DNA of 64,000 nt from Sphingobium sp. BYY-5 (GTDB taxonomy: Bacteria > Pseudomonadota > Alphaproteobacteria > Sphingomonadales > Sphingomonadaceae): NCBI RefSeq assembly GCF_022758885.1, contig NZ_JALEBH010000001.1, forward strand, positions 682,001-746,000, written 5' to 3'. The notes under the pieces were generated by a model. It saw only the letters and a list, made by a program, of their open reading frames with translations. It searched no databases and was not told the DNA's origin. Shown here piece after piece: positions 52,232 to 60,949 of the stretch. Within the stretch, counting starts at the first letter, position 1. The number at the start of each line of letters is the position of its first letter. The position numbers and the translations under genes were made by a program.

Positions 52232-52723
52232 ATGAGCCTTGCCCAGATAATCTTCCAGTCCCCCGTGGGTGCGCTTCCGCTGGTGGCGAGCGATATGGGG
52301 CTGGTGGCCATTCTCTGGCCGGACGATAACCCGTCGCGGGTCCGGCTGGGGCGCATGGAAGAACGACCGGACCATCCCGTGCTTGTCGAAGCGCAGGCTC
52401 AGCTCACCGCCTATTTTGCCGGGCTGCGCAGCCGGTTCGACCTGCCGCTCGATCCGCGGGGCACTGATTTCCAGCGTAGCGTCTGGACGGCTTTGCTCGA
52501 CATTCCGTTCGGCGAAACGTGCAGCTATGCGGACATTGCACGCGCCATCGGCCGTCCGTCCGCGGTTCGTGCGGTTGGCGCCGCCAATGGCCGCAATCCG
52601 CTTTCGATTGTTGCGCCCTGTCACCGGGTGGTGGGCAGCAATGGCGCGCTGACCGGCTTTGCCGGTGGGCTGGAGGTCAAGCGTTGGCTGCTCGCCCATG
52701 AGCAGGCGCATCGGCCGGATTGA
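52232..52723 (+). CDS. ogt: Methylated-DNA-protein-cysteine methyltransferase
   Basis: 163 residues. Suicide repair of O6-methylguanine. The acceptor cysteine is C130 in [20 protein letters not shown], preceded by the DNA-binding helix [17 protein letters not shown]. The start at 52232 has GGAG six bases upstream and gives [15 protein letters not shown]; an in-frame ATG at 52217 overlaps that site. No Ada regulatory domain is present, so this is the constitutive Ogt form. Confidence 0.94.
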   Translation: MSLAQIIFQSPVGALPLVASDMGLVAILWPDDNPSRVRLGRMEERPDHPVLVEAQAQLTAYFAGLRSRFDLPLDPRGTDFQRSVWTALLDIPFGETCSYADIARAIGRPSAVRAVGAANGRNPLSIVAPCHRVVGSNGALTGFAGGLEVKRWLLAHEQAHRPD

Positions 52724-52796
52724 ATTTCCGGCTGTCCAATGGAGACGCATCGCTTATGGTGGAGGGCTAGATCCTCCAGCACGAACAGAAGCGGTC

Positions 52797-53741
52797 ATGA
52801 CGTCAGATTTGGATGGGATCGTTGCCGATATCACCGCCGCCATGCGCGAGGCCGAGGAACGCGGCACCGTCGCCAGCTATATTCCCGAACTGGCGAAGGT
52901 CGACCCATCCCAGTTCGGCATTGCGATCGCCACAGCAGACGGCCGCATCTTCACGGGCGGAGATGCTGACGCCGGCTTCTCGATCCAGTCGATATCGAAG
53001 GTTTTTGCGCTCACCCTGGCCCTGGGCAAGGTCGGCGACCAGTTGTGGGACAGGGTGGGACGGGAGCCTTCGGGCAATGCCTTCAATTCGATCGTCCAGC
53101 TCGAACAGGAGCATGGCATCCCGCGCAATCCCTTCATCAATGCTGGTGCGATCGTCGTCGCCGACGTCAATCTGGGCGGGCATCAGCCGCGCGTCGCGAT
53201 CGGGGAGATGCTGCGCTTCGTCCGCTATCTCGCCGGGGATGATGGTATCGCCATCAATGAAGCCGTGGCCGCATCGGAAACCGCTACCGGTTTCCGCAAC
53301 ATGGCGCTCGCCAACTATATGCGCGCCTTCGACAATGTGCGCCACCCGGCCGATCTGGTGTTGGGCACCTACTTTCATCAATGCGCGATCGAGATGAGTT
53401 GTCAGCAATTGGCGCTCGCTGGGCGCTATCTGATGCTGGACGGGCGGCATCCGGGTGGGGGCAGGGTGGTGTCGCCCCGTCGCGCGCGGCGTATCAACGC
53501 GCTGATGCTCACCTGCGGTCATTATGACGCATCGGGCGACTTCGCCTTTCGCGTCGGCATACCGGGCAAATCAGGCGTTGGCGGCGGCATATTGGCGATC
53601 GTGCCGGGCCGGGCCTCTATCGCGGTCTGGTCGCCAGGTCTTAATGCCAGTGGAAACAGCCAGTTGGGCACACTGGCGCTGGAGGAGTTGGCGCGCCGCA
53701 CGGGCTGGTCGGTGTTCAGTCCGCCGCCGGAAGGGGATTAA
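52797..53741 (+). CDS. glsA: Glutaminase A
   Basis: 314 residues. Hydrolyses glutamine to glutamate and ammonia. Beta-lactamase-like serine hydrolase fold with the catalytic S65-I-S-K68 ([10 protein letters not shown]), INAGAIV near 118, ETATGFRN near 161, and the final [12 protein letters not shown]. The length matches bacterial GlsA/YbaS. The ATG at 52797 is preferred; the open frame upstream overlaps ogt. The stop TAA shares bases with the stop of the opposite antiporter gene (53738-53741). Confidence 0.94.
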   Translation: MTSDLDGIVADITAAMREAEERGTVASYIPELAKVDPSQFGIAIATADGRIFTGGDADAGFSIQSISKVFALTLALGKVGDQLWDRVGREPSGNAFNSIVQLEQEHGIPRNPFINAGAIVVADVNLGGHQPRVAIGEMLRFVRYLAGDDGIAINEAVAASETATGFRNMALANYMRAFDNVRHPADLVLGTYFHQCAIEMSCQQLALAGRYLMLDGRHPGGGRVVSPRRARRINALMLTCGHYDASGDFAFRVGIPGKSGVGGGILAIVPGRASIAVWSPGLNASGNSQLGTLALEELARRTGWSVFSPPPEGD

Positions 53742-55522
53742 CCTATCTCGTCGGCCCGAAGGCGGCGCAGCTTGGGCGCGGTCTGGAGTTGCGCCGCGTC
53801 CTTGATCCCGACCCTAAGATCCTCGCGCATCTGGTGGATGGAAGCGATCACCGGTCCCATGGCGACGCCCAGGTCCACTAGCGCCGTTTCCGCCAGTTGC
53901 AGCGAGCTTTCCAGTGTTTCCGGCACGGCGTCGCTGGCGCCGGCCTTGTAGAGTTGCGCCGCATGGTCGGTGTCGCGGGCGCGGGCGATGATGGGCAGAT
54001 CAGGCACCCAGCCGCGCACCCGCTTGGTCACGCGCACGGACAGCACCGGGTCGTCCATCGTCAGGATCAGCGCACGGGCATGGCCCAGCCGCAATCGGTC
54101 GAGCATTTCTGCGCGCGCGACGTCGCCGAACAGGATCGGATAGCCCAGCCGCCGCGCCTCCGCGACCACATCGGGGTCGGATTCGACCACGATGAAGCGC
54201 TGATTATGGGTGCGCAGCAGGTCGCACACCATGCGCCCGACACGCCCGAAGCCGATGACGACTGCTGCCGCCTCTGTGTGCTCCTGCCCGGCTTCCACCG
54301 GCTCCTCGCCCAGCGCCATTTCCAGCCGGCGGGCGATGTCGTGGCCCAGCCGCGCCAGCAGCGGCGTAATGGTCAGGCCGATAGCGGTCACGATCTGCCA
54401 GAAAGCGGCGGTCGAGGGCAGAATCAGCTTGGCCGCCGCTGCCGCCGACAGCACGATCAGCGTGGTTTCGGAAGGGCTGGACATCAGCACGCCGACTTCC
54501 AGCGCCACGCCCTTGCGCGCGCCGGAGAAGTAGAGCAGCGCGCCAGTCACCAGCGTCTTGGCCAGCACCACGCCGACGACGGCGAGCAGCAGGCTCTGCC
54601 AGTTGGCCAGGATGACCCGGATGTCGAGGCTCATGCCGACGGTAATCAGGAAGACGCCCAGCGCCAGCCCCTTGAACGGCGCGGTCATCACCTCGACCTC
54701 GCCATGATAGTCGGTTTCGGCAATCAGGATTCCGGCGAGCAGCGCCCCCACGATCGGAGACAGGCCGGCGATCGACGTCACCATGCTGGACACGATCACG
54801 ACCAGCAGGCTGGCGGCCAAGAAGACTTCGGGGCTTTTGGTCCGCGCTGCCTGACGGAAGACATGCGGCAGGAACAGGCGGCCCAGCACCAGCATGATCG
54901 CGATGGTGATCCCACCCCGGAGCAGAGTATTTATCATCTCGCTCCAGGCGCCGTCCGGGCTGGCCGCGACCGATGGCGCGAGCGCGCCGAGCATGAAGAT
55001 GATGGGGACGAGCGCAAGATCCTCGAACAGCAGCATCGAGAAGGCGGCGCGCCCAACCGCGCTCTGGGTGCCGACCATCGGCAGCACGACGGCGGTGGAC
55101 GACAGGGCCAGCGCCAGTCCCAGACCGATCGCGCCGGCGCCGGGCTGCCCCAGCAGATAGAGGCCGGCTGCGATCAGCAGTCCGCTGCCGATCAATTCGG
55201 TCGCACCGACGCCGAAGACCTGCGTCCGCATCGACCATAATCGCCGGAAGCTCAGTTCCAGACCGATCGAGAAGAGCAGCAGGATGACGCCCAGTTCGGC
55301 AAATGGCTCGATCGCTTCCCCGTTCGATATGGTGACATGATAGAGCCACGGATATTCACCGACTAGCGCGCCAAGTCCGGCCGGACCCACCGCCAGGCCG
55401 ACCAGGATGAACCCGATTACCGGGCTGATGCGGAAACGGGCAAAGCCGGGAATAACCAGACCCGCCGCGCCAAGAATGACGAGGGAGTCACTGAAACTAT
55501 TGGGATTGATTGCGCCAGCCAT
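53738..55522 (-). CDS. Monovalent cation:proton antiporter, KefB/CPA2 type with TrkA-N domain
   Basis: 594 residues. CPA2 antiporter domain with twelve or so helices to about residue 385 ([33 protein letters not shown]), followed by a cytosolic RCK/TrkA-N domain (about 413-530, [32 protein letters not shown]) that binds nucleotide. KefB-like members export K+ or Na+ for protection against electrophiles or pH stress; the ion is not decidable here. No KefF/G-type ancillary quinone reductase lies next to it. Confidence 0.92.
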   Translation of the reverse strand: MAGAINPNSFSDSLVILGAAGLVIPGFARFRISPVIGFILVGLAVGPAGLGALVGEYPWLYHVTISNGEAIEPFAELGVILLLFSIGLELSFRRLWSMRTQVFGVGATELIGSGLLIAAGLYLLGQPGAGAIGLGLALALSSTAVVLPMVGTQSAVGRAAFSMLLFEDLALVPIIFMLGALAPSVAASPDGAWSEMINTLLRGGITIAIMLVLGRLFLPHVFRQAARTKSPEVFLAASLLVVIVSSMVTSIAGLSPIVGALLAGILIAETDYHGEVEVMTAPFKGLALGVFLITVGMSLDIRVILANWQSLLLAVVGVVLAKTLVTGALLYFSGARKGVALEVGVLMSSPSETTLIVLSAAAAAKLILPSTAAFWQIVTAIGLTITPLLARLGHDIARRLEMALGEEPVEAGQEHTEAAAVVIGFGRVGRMVCDLLRTHNQRFIVVESDPDVVAEARRLGYPILFGDVARAEMLDRLRLGHARALILTMDDPVLSVRVTKRVRGWVPDLPIIARARDTDHAAQLYKAGASDAVPETLESSLQLAETALVDLGVAMGPVIASIHQMREDLRVGIKDAAQLQTAPKLRRLRADEIG

Positions 55523-55596
55523 GACGCCATCATCGCGGTAAGCGCGGCAAATAGCCAGTGAGGTGAAAAAAAAGAACCGCCCCTGTAATGGTCGGG

Positions 55597-56355
55597 CTAT
55601 TTCGTCATTACGACGATGGCGCTTTCCCGCAGGTCAGGATTGAACAGGAGGCGCAGCACCCTTTTGGTCATGCGCCAGCGCCGCTTGCTCAGCCAGCGTT
55701 TCGGATATGTGCGCGGCAGATAGAATGTATCGTGGAGCTGGTGCGAAATGGGCAGCACCCGAAAACCGGTAAAGCCCGCTTCCTTCCCCCGCGCGATGAT
55801 GAGGTGCGGGGGCATGTCGCGTTCGTTGACGCCGTATTTCTCCATCGCCTCGATCGATCCGGGGGCCGTGCTGTGCCCTTCGCCCGGCTCGTGGGTGATG
55901 AGCAGGCCGCCGGGCTTCAGCGCGCGCCAGGCCGAACGGATCGCCAACGCTTCATCCTCCGCATGGTGCAGGGAGTCGAAGAAGATCGCTGCGTCGAACT
56001 GGCCGTCAAGGTCGAGATGCTCGTAATCGCTGCACAGAAAATGGGTGCGATGTTCCATATCGTTCAGCCGCGCATTGTCCTGCGCCAGCGCCACCATGTC
56101 CGGCGCGATGTCTTGCCCGACCACCTCATAGCCATGGCGGGCATAGAAGACGCTGGTCCAGCCACCGCCGCATCCCAGGTCCAGGATGCGCGCGGGCGGG
56201 GGCGGCAGCAGGCTCATGATGAAGCCGATGGAGATGAGCTGAATGCCGCATGACGGATCGGAAAAGGGCTTGGTGAGCGAATGCGTCGCTCCCCCTTCCC
56301 CTAGATTGGCGAGATAGGCGCGTTCGGCGTCTTTGGGCATTAAATAGGTCTCCAC
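55597..56355 (-). CDS. Class I SAM-dependent methyltransferase, function unknown
   Basis: 252 residues from a GTG at 56355, which has GGAGG five bases upstream; an ATG at 56340 (MPKDAERAYL) is nearly as likely. The SAM loop is ARILDLGCGGGWTSVFYARH (motif I), with VVGQDIAPDMVALAQ (motif II), FDAAIFFDSLHHAED (motif IV) and LKPGGLLITHEPGEG (motif V). The opening AERAYLANLGEGG resembles methyltransferases found next to surface-glycan genes, but none is here. Substrate unknown. Confidence 0.82.
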   Translation of the reverse strand: METYLMPKDAERAYLANLGEGGATHSLTKPFSDPSCGIQLISIGFIMSLLPPPPARILDLGCGGGWTSVFYARHGYEVVGQDIAPDMVALAQDNARLNDMEHRTHFLCSDYEHLDLDGQFDAAIFFDSLHHAEDEALAIRSAWRALKPGGLLITHEPGEGHSTAPGSIEAMEKYGVNERDMPPHLIIARGKEAGFTGFRVLPISHQLHDTFYLPRTYPKRWLSKRRWRMTKRVLRLLFNPDLRESAIVVMTK

Positions 56356-56506
56356 TCGAACCTCCGCCGTAGAATAGCTTGGTGCGAGCCTCAAGCGAAC
56401 TTATCGCGTCCTGCCGCCGCCGATCGATAGGACGCTGCTTTGGAAATTGACGCGGATCATCGCCCGGCGCACATCGAAGGCGATTGGGCGGGCGAGAGAA
56501 TCAGGC

Positions 56507-57661
56507 GTGACACCGGCGGAACAGCAGGAAATCAATCGGCGGCGCGACCGTCTGCTCGCATCGATCGCGTTGACGTCGGGGATCGGGTTGATCCTGGCGT
56601 TGCCCTTTGCGTTGCGGGCCGGGGCGGAATTTTTCCTGCCGCTGACCGCCGCGCTGGTGATCGCGATCGCTCTGGTGCCACTGCTCGAATGGATGGAACG
56701 GCGCGGCTTGCCTTCGGGACTGGCGGCGCTGATCGCTGTCGTGGGCTTCCTGCTCGTTGCCAATACCGCATTGGTGCTGATCGTCGTGCCGGCGACCGAC
56801 TGGTTTCGCATCCTGCCTCAGCGCCTGCCGCAGATTCAGGCGAACCTTGCTCCGCTGATCGATTTCTATGCCAATCTTCAGCGTTTCGTGGACGAAACCG
56901 TTCAGATGCTGGCGACCGGGCCGGTGGCGGCGGCGCAGACGGCGGCGGTGGAAGCGCCCCGATCGCTGCTGCAATTTGCCGCAACTTCGGCGCCCTCCGC
57001 GATCATCCAGATGGTATTCGCGCTGCTCATCATCTATTTCTTCCTGGCCGGCTGGACGAAGCTGCGTCGCCGGACGATCAACAGCCGGGGTAGCTTCGAC
57101 GGCGCGATGGCGGTGGCGCGCGTGATCCAGAATGTGGTCGACGCGACATCCGCCTATGTCATCACCATCGCCACCATCAATCTGTGCCTGGGGCTGGCGG
57201 TCGCCGTTGCGCTCTGGGTGATCGGTATGCCGTCGCCGCTGATGTGGGGCGGTATCGTCGCGTTGCTGAACTTCGTGCCCTATTTCGGGCCGATGCTGGC
57301 CGCCGTGCTGCTGGGGCTGGGTGGCCTCATGGTGTTCGATGATGTCTGGGTGGCGCTGCTCCCCGCCGCGCTACAGGTCGGCTTCCATCTGGTGGAGGCC
57401 AATGTCATCACGCCGTTGTTGCTCGGCCGGCGGCTGACGATGAACCCGTTGCTGATTCTCGTTTCGCTGACTTTCTGGGGATGGGTGTGGGGCACGCCGG
57501 GCGCGCTGTTGGCGGTGCCCTTGCTCATCATCATCCAGACGGTGGTGTCGGCGGCGGGAACGCCGGATATCGCCGGTTTCCTGTTCGAACAGGGCACGCT
57601 CACCGTCTCGCGCCGCAAAGAAAATCACGAGAAAGATGAAACTGATGTTGCGGACGGTTGA
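56507..57661 (+). CDS. AI-2E family transporter (permease-like)
   Basis: 384 residues from a GTG at 56507; the frame is open to a TTG at 56447. Eight hydrophobic segments and the family blocks ALVIAIALVPLLEWMERRGLP, GIVALLNFVPYFGPMLAAVL, EANVITPLLLGRRLTMNPLL and FWGWVWGTPGALLAVPLL identify the AI-2E/TqsA/PerM family. Members export autoinducer-2 or ions; most have no proven substrate. The gene ends 42 bases before the first tRNA-Asp. Confidence 0.88.
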   Translation: MTPAEQQEINRRRDRLLASIALTSGIGLILALPFALRAGAEFFLPLTAALVIAIALVPLLEWMERRGLPSGLAALIAVVGFLLVANTALVLIVVPATDWFRILPQRLPQIQANLAPLIDFYANLQRFVDETVQMLATGPVAAAQTAAVEAPRSLLQFAATSAPSAIIQMVFALLIIYFFLAGWTKLRRRTINSRGSFDGAMAVARVIQNVVDATSAYVITIATINLCLGLAVAVALWVIGMPSPLMWGGIVALLNFVPYFGPMLAAVLLGLGGLMVFDDVWVALLPAALQVGFHLVEANVITPLLLGRRLTMNPLLILVSLTFWGWVWGTPGALLAVPLLIIIQTVVSAAGTPDIAGFLFEQGTLTVSRRKENHEKDETDVADG

Positions 57662-57703
57662 CAGCATCGGCGGACGCTCATAGACGGCGCATCCACACCA
57701 AAC

Positions 57704-57780
57704 GCGGGTGTAGCTCAGTTGGTTAGAGTGCCGGCCTGTCACGCCGGAGGTCGCGGGTTCGAGCCCCGTCACTCGCGCCA
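57704..57780 (+). tRNA. tRNA-Asp (GUC), copy 1
   Basis: 77 bases including the encoded CCA. Seven-pair acceptor stem GCGGGTG/CACTCGC with one G-U, D-arm GCTCAGTTGGTTAGAGT, anticodon loop CTGTCAC with GTC, T-arm GGGTTCGAGCCCC. All invariant positions fit. Confidence 0.97.
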
Positions 57781-57861
57781 CTTTCCTTGACCGGAGGGTG
57801 GAAGGTGTAAAAGATCCGCATCGTCTGGCGGCTGTGAAGCTGCGAATGGATGTCACCCTGC

Positions 57862-57938
57862 GCGGGTGTAGCTCAGTTGGTTAGAGTGCCGGCCTGTCAC
57901 GCCGGAGGTCGCGGGTTCGAGCCCCGTCACTCGCGCCA
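57862..57938 (+). tRNA. tRNA-Asp (GUC), copy 2
   Basis: Identical over its 77 bases to copy 1 as far as I can read. It follows an 81-base spacer. CCA encoded. Confidence 0.97.
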
Positions 57939-58019
57939 CCTTCCTTGATCGGGAGGTGATTTTTCTCAGATTCGCAATCTTCGATGGCCGTTCGGCCACA
58001 AGAAGGGCGCGTGCTTCGC

Positions 58020-58096
<77 letters not shown>

Positions 58097-58130
58097 TTTC
58101 TCATACATGCCTGTTCGACAGGCCATGGCA

Positions 58131-58159
58131 GGGCCGGCGTCGTTTTGAGACGCCAGCCC
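58131..58159. terminator. Hairpin between the tRNA-Asp cluster and aqpZ
   Basis: Eleven-base arms 58131-58141 and 58149-58159 pair at ten positions around GTTTTGA. It is flanked by TATTT on the plus side. It lies 34 bases after tRNA copy 3 and 12 bases beyond the aqpZ stop, so it could end transcripts from both sides. Confidence 0.65.
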
Positions 58160-58171
58160 TATTTCCCATGC

Positions 58172-58903
58172 TTATAGTTCTTCGCCGGTCACGGCTGGGG
58201 GTAGCGGATCGGTGGCCAGCCAGCGATAGACGCCGCCTGCCGCCACTGCGCCGACGATCGGTGCGATCCAGAACAGCCAGAGCTGTTGCAGCGCCAGTCC
58301 GCCGACCAGCAGCGCCGGTCCCGTGCTGCGCGCTGGATTGACCGACGTGTTGGTCACAGGAATGCTGATGAGGTGGATCAGCGTCAGGGCAAGGCCGATC
58401 GCGATCGGCGCAAAGCCGACCGGCGCCCGGCTGTCCGTCGCGCCGAGAATGACCGAGAGAAAACCGAAGGTCAGCACCAGCTCGATCGCCAGTCCCGATG
58501 CCAGCGTATAGCCGCCGGGCGACAATGCTCCATAGCCGTTCACCGCCAGCCCGTTATCGGCCAGCGCGAAATCCGGCTGACCGCTGGCGATATACAGCAG
58601 CAGCGCGGCGGCCAGTACGGCACCCACCAGTTGCGCGATGATATAGGGTGCGATGTCGCGCACCGGGAAACGTCCTCCGGCCCACAGGCCGATCGTGACC
58701 GCGGGGTTCAGATGGCATCCTGAAATATGGCCGATCGAATAGGCCATGGTCAGTACCGTTAGGCCGAAGGCCAGGCTGACACCCAGCAGGCCGATGCCGA
58801 CGTCCGGAAAGGCGGCGGCCAGTACGGCGCTGCCGCAGCCGCCGAAAACCAGCCAGAATGTCCCCAATGCTTCAGCGAAAAGCCTCTTTCCCAATGCTAC
58901 CAT
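58172..58903 (-). CDS. aqpZ: Aquaporin Z
   Basis: 243 residues, six membrane helices plus two half-helices. Both NPA boxes are intact, N66 in HLNPAVT and N189 in SVNPARS. The selectivity filter appears to be the water type (H177, T186, R192), which favours AqpZ over glycerol facilitators. The ATG at 58903 has AGGAGA five bases upstream; the frame extends to 58930 without a better site. It stands alone, followed by the tRNA-Asp terminator region. Confidence 0.94.
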   Translation of the reverse strand: MVALGKRLFAEALGTFWLVFGGCGSAVLAAAFPDVGIGLLGVSLAFGLTVLTMAYSIGHISGCHLNPAVTIGLWAGGRFPVRDIAPYIIAQLVGAVLAAALLLYIASGQPDFALADNGLAVNGYGALSPGGYTLASGLAIELVLTFGFLSVILGATDSRAPVGFAPIAIGLALTLIHLISIPVTNTSVNPARSTGPALLVGGLALQQLWLFWIAPIVGAVAAGGVYRWLATDPLPPAVTGEEL

Positions 58904-59167
58904 CACCGTCTCCTGTGCCAGTGAGTCCATGCCACCGACGAAGTCTTTGTCCGGTGCGGGGTGGCGCCGCCCGATGCGAGAGGGGGAAAGCGGGGACGGC
59001 GCAGGCCCGTGCCGGGCGCGCAGGGAATGGTGATGGGCCGATCATCATGGCGTCACACTCCGTCCGGTAACAGATATTGCCCGGACATGGCCGGGCGCTC
59101 CGTTACGTTATCTCAACGGATTGATATCGATTCGCAGCGGGATTGTCACGGCCTATCGACTTGCGGC

Positions 59168-59410
59168 CTATCCGCGCCGCCAGCGCCCCGTCTCCATCCA
59201 GACGAGCAACCGCCTGAGCGGCAATATCCAGATCCACACGATGCCCAGCACGACATAGGCCAATGTCTGCGCCCAGACCGGCAGCGTGCCGATCAAGCCG
59301 GACAAGCTGGCGACCAGCACCGCCCAAAGCAGGATCAGGCCGATGATGGTCAACATCCCCACCGGTTTGCGCCAGCTCGGCTGGTGATAGTGGCGCGGAT
59401 CGATGCTCAC
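59168..59410 (-). CDS. DUF2842 small membrane protein
   Basis: 80 residues, GTG start at 59410 overlapping the stop of the cyclo-ligase gene by four bases. A polar 15-residue start with RKPVGMLTIIGLILLWAVLV, two membrane segments (about 17-38 and 47-64) and LPLRRLLVWMETG at the end match DUF2842, an alphaproteobacterial family of unknown function. The coupling to the cyclo-ligase suggests one transcript. Confidence 0.8.
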   Translation of the reverse strand: MSIDPRHYHQPSWRKPVGMLTIIGLILLWAVLVASLSGLIGTLPVWAQTLAYVVLGIVWIWILPLRRLLVWMETGRWRRG

Positions 59411-59988
59411 AGCTCAGGCCCTTCGATCAACTCGACTTCGGTCAGGATGGCGTGCAGCGGCAGATCCCAGGGATCGGCAGGCACCGTGTCGATCTCTTGC
59501 GCCGACCAGGCCAGGCCCACGCGCAGCGCTTCGGGGAAGCGGGCAAAGGCGCGATCATAATAACCGCCACCCTGGCCAAGACGATTCATCGCGCGGTCGA
59601 ATCCGATCAGCGGCGCGATGATGACGTCGGGCGTGACGGGGCCGTCGCCCGGATCGGGATGGCTGGTGCGGAACAGGCCGGGCAAGAGGGGCTCTTCCGG
59701 CTGCCAGCGTAGAAAATCCATGCTGCCCAGCCGATCGAGTACGCGCGGCAGTGCCACGACCTTGCCCATCGCCTGCAATTGCGCGGCCAGGCGTTGCGCG
59801 GGCGCTTCGTCGTTCAGGCCCATATAGAGCGCCACGACCTGCGCCTGCGTCATATGGCGGGCAAGGGGGGAGGGGATCGCCTTGAACGCCAGCCGGTGCG
59901 CGAGCGAATCGAGCGTAGCGACGAAATCACGCCGCCGCTGCCGCGCGATCATGCGCAATGTCACCTTGTCGGGCTGTTCGTCGCTCAT
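59407..59988 (-). CDS. fau: 5-formyltetrahydrofolate cyclo-ligase
   Basis: 193 residues from the ATG at 59988; an in-frame ATG at 60036 would reach toward the 6S RNA gene. Converts 5-formyl-THF to 5,10-methenyl-THF with ATP. The family signature GQGGGYYDRAFARFP is at about 140-154, with LPRVLDRLGSMDFLRW and IAPLIGFD before it. Synteny zapA-6S RNA-fau, known from many proteobacteria, backs the call. In E. coli this gene is ygfA. Confidence 0.93.
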   Translation of the reverse strand: MSDEQPDKVTLRMIARQRRRDFVATLDSLAHRLAFKAIPSPLARHMTQAQVVALYMGLNDEAPAQRLAAQLQAMGKVVALPRVLDRLGSMDFLRWQPEEPLLPGLFRTSHPDPGDGPVTPDVIIAPLIGFDRAMNRLGQGGGYYDRAFARFPEALRVGLAWSAQEIDTVPADPWDLPLHAILTEVELIEGPEL

Positions 59989-60077
59989 AGGCGCCTTACC
60001 TGATTCATCATCATGCTCTTGCACAGGCAGGCGCATGACCGCTCTGTAATCGAAAGATTTGCCTGGCGGCGGAGGAG

Positions 60078-60242
60078 GGTGACGGGACCGCCTCGGTCGT
60101 TTGCTGGAAGATCCTCTGACGCCTCAACGTCAGGTGGGGACCATGTAGATCGGGCCGGAACCCGCCCAGGGACAGCCCCCTTGGATGTGATTATCGCCTC
60201 AGGGATGTTCGCTAAAGCTCGTGCCGCGCAGTGCCCGTCATC
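60078..60242 (-). ncRNA. ssrS: 6S RNA (regulator of RNA polymerase)
   Basis: Lies between zapA and the cyclo-ligase gene, the conserved site of 6S RNA in proteobacteria. The minus strand contains CCCTGAGGCGATAATCA, close to CCCCTGAGCCGATATTTCA of E. coli 6S RNA, a CACCTGACG...CGTCAG small hairpin in the 3' half at the place of the E. coli CACCTTGAA hairpin, and ends that pair (GATGACGGG with CCCGTCACC, one mismatch). The apical rod closes with CGGG-TTCCG-GCCCG. Exact ends are estimates from the closing stem. 6S RNA mimics an open promoter and holds sigma-70 RNA polymerase in stationary phase. Confidence 0.78.
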
Positions 60243-60248
60243 GCCAAT

Positions 60249-60584
60249 CTAGGCCTCCGAAGCGGTGGCGGCAAGTCCGGCGCGCAGCTTTTCTATGCGG
60301 GCGGTCAGCGCCTCGATCGCGCGGACCGCTGTTTCATCATCTTCTTCCAGCGGCAGCGGCTCTTGCCGGCCCGTCGTTTCGCTGCGCAAGTCGTTCAATT
60401 CGTCGGCCAGGAAGAGGGCAGCGAAAAGCAGAGTGCGGATTTCGGTCATGCCGGGCGTGGACCGTTGCGCCTGTCGGGCCTTTTCCTCGATTAATCGCGC
60501 CAGATAGGCCAGATGCGGCTCGTCCCCGTCGCGGCAGCCTATGTCATAATGGCGTCCGGCAATGTGCAGTGTCGTTTCAGCCAT
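60249..60584 (-). CDS. zapA: Cell division protein ZapA
   Basis: 111 residues. Cross-links FtsZ filaments at the division site. N-terminal ETTLHIAGRHYDIGCRDGDE and LARLIEEKARQAQ are the globular ZapA head, followed by the long coiled coil (about 70-105, DETAVRAIEALTARIEKLRA). It overlaps the upstream small gene by eight bases and is followed closely by the 6S RNA gene. Confidence 0.92.
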   Translation of the reverse strand: MAETTLHIAGRHYDIGCRDGDEPHLAYLARLIEEKARQAQRSTPGMTEIRTLLFAALFLADELNDLRSETTGRQEPLPLEEDDETAVRAIEALTARIEKLRAGLAATASEA

Positions 60585-60771
60585 GGGTTCGTCCCTTGAT
60601 ATCCTCGATCAGTGCGTCGAGCGACCGTAGCGCCGCATGGGCGGCGGGCACGTCGATGCCGGGGGAGGGGACGGTATGTGGAGCCGCAACATTGTGGGCC
60701 ACTTCTTGTTCGAGCTGATTGATCGCACGCTCTAACGCGCCGATCGCCAGCTTCATGCGCTCGCTAGCCAT
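60577..60771 (-). CDS. Small coiled-coil protein preceding zapA
   Basis: 64 residues. Two predicted amphipathic helices, about 5-25 (LAIGALERAINQLEQEVA) and 43-60 (AHAALRSLDALIEDIKGR), joined by a proline-containing loop. It overlaps zapA by eight bases, so it is almost certainly co-expressed with it. In other alphaproteobacteria a short DUF4164-like coiled-coil gene sits at this place. I do not recognise the family with certainty; a ZapB-like partner role is only a guess. Confidence 0.65.
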   Translation of the reverse strand: MASERMKLAIGALERAINQLEQEVAHNVAAPHTVPSPGIDVPAAHAALRSLDALIEDIKGRTHG

Positions 60772-60949
60772 GTCTCTCCATAGCGAAAGCCGGGCGCACG
60801 TGAAAGCCGGGATCGGGCGGTTCGGCGCGGCTTTGCCCCCTGCGATGGTTGACGCATGGGGCTTGACGCGACAAAGGAGGCGCCAACTCGACTCGCCCGC
60901 AGGTGCGCGGGCCGTCCTTACGCCTGTTCAGGAAAGACGCCCGCCCATA

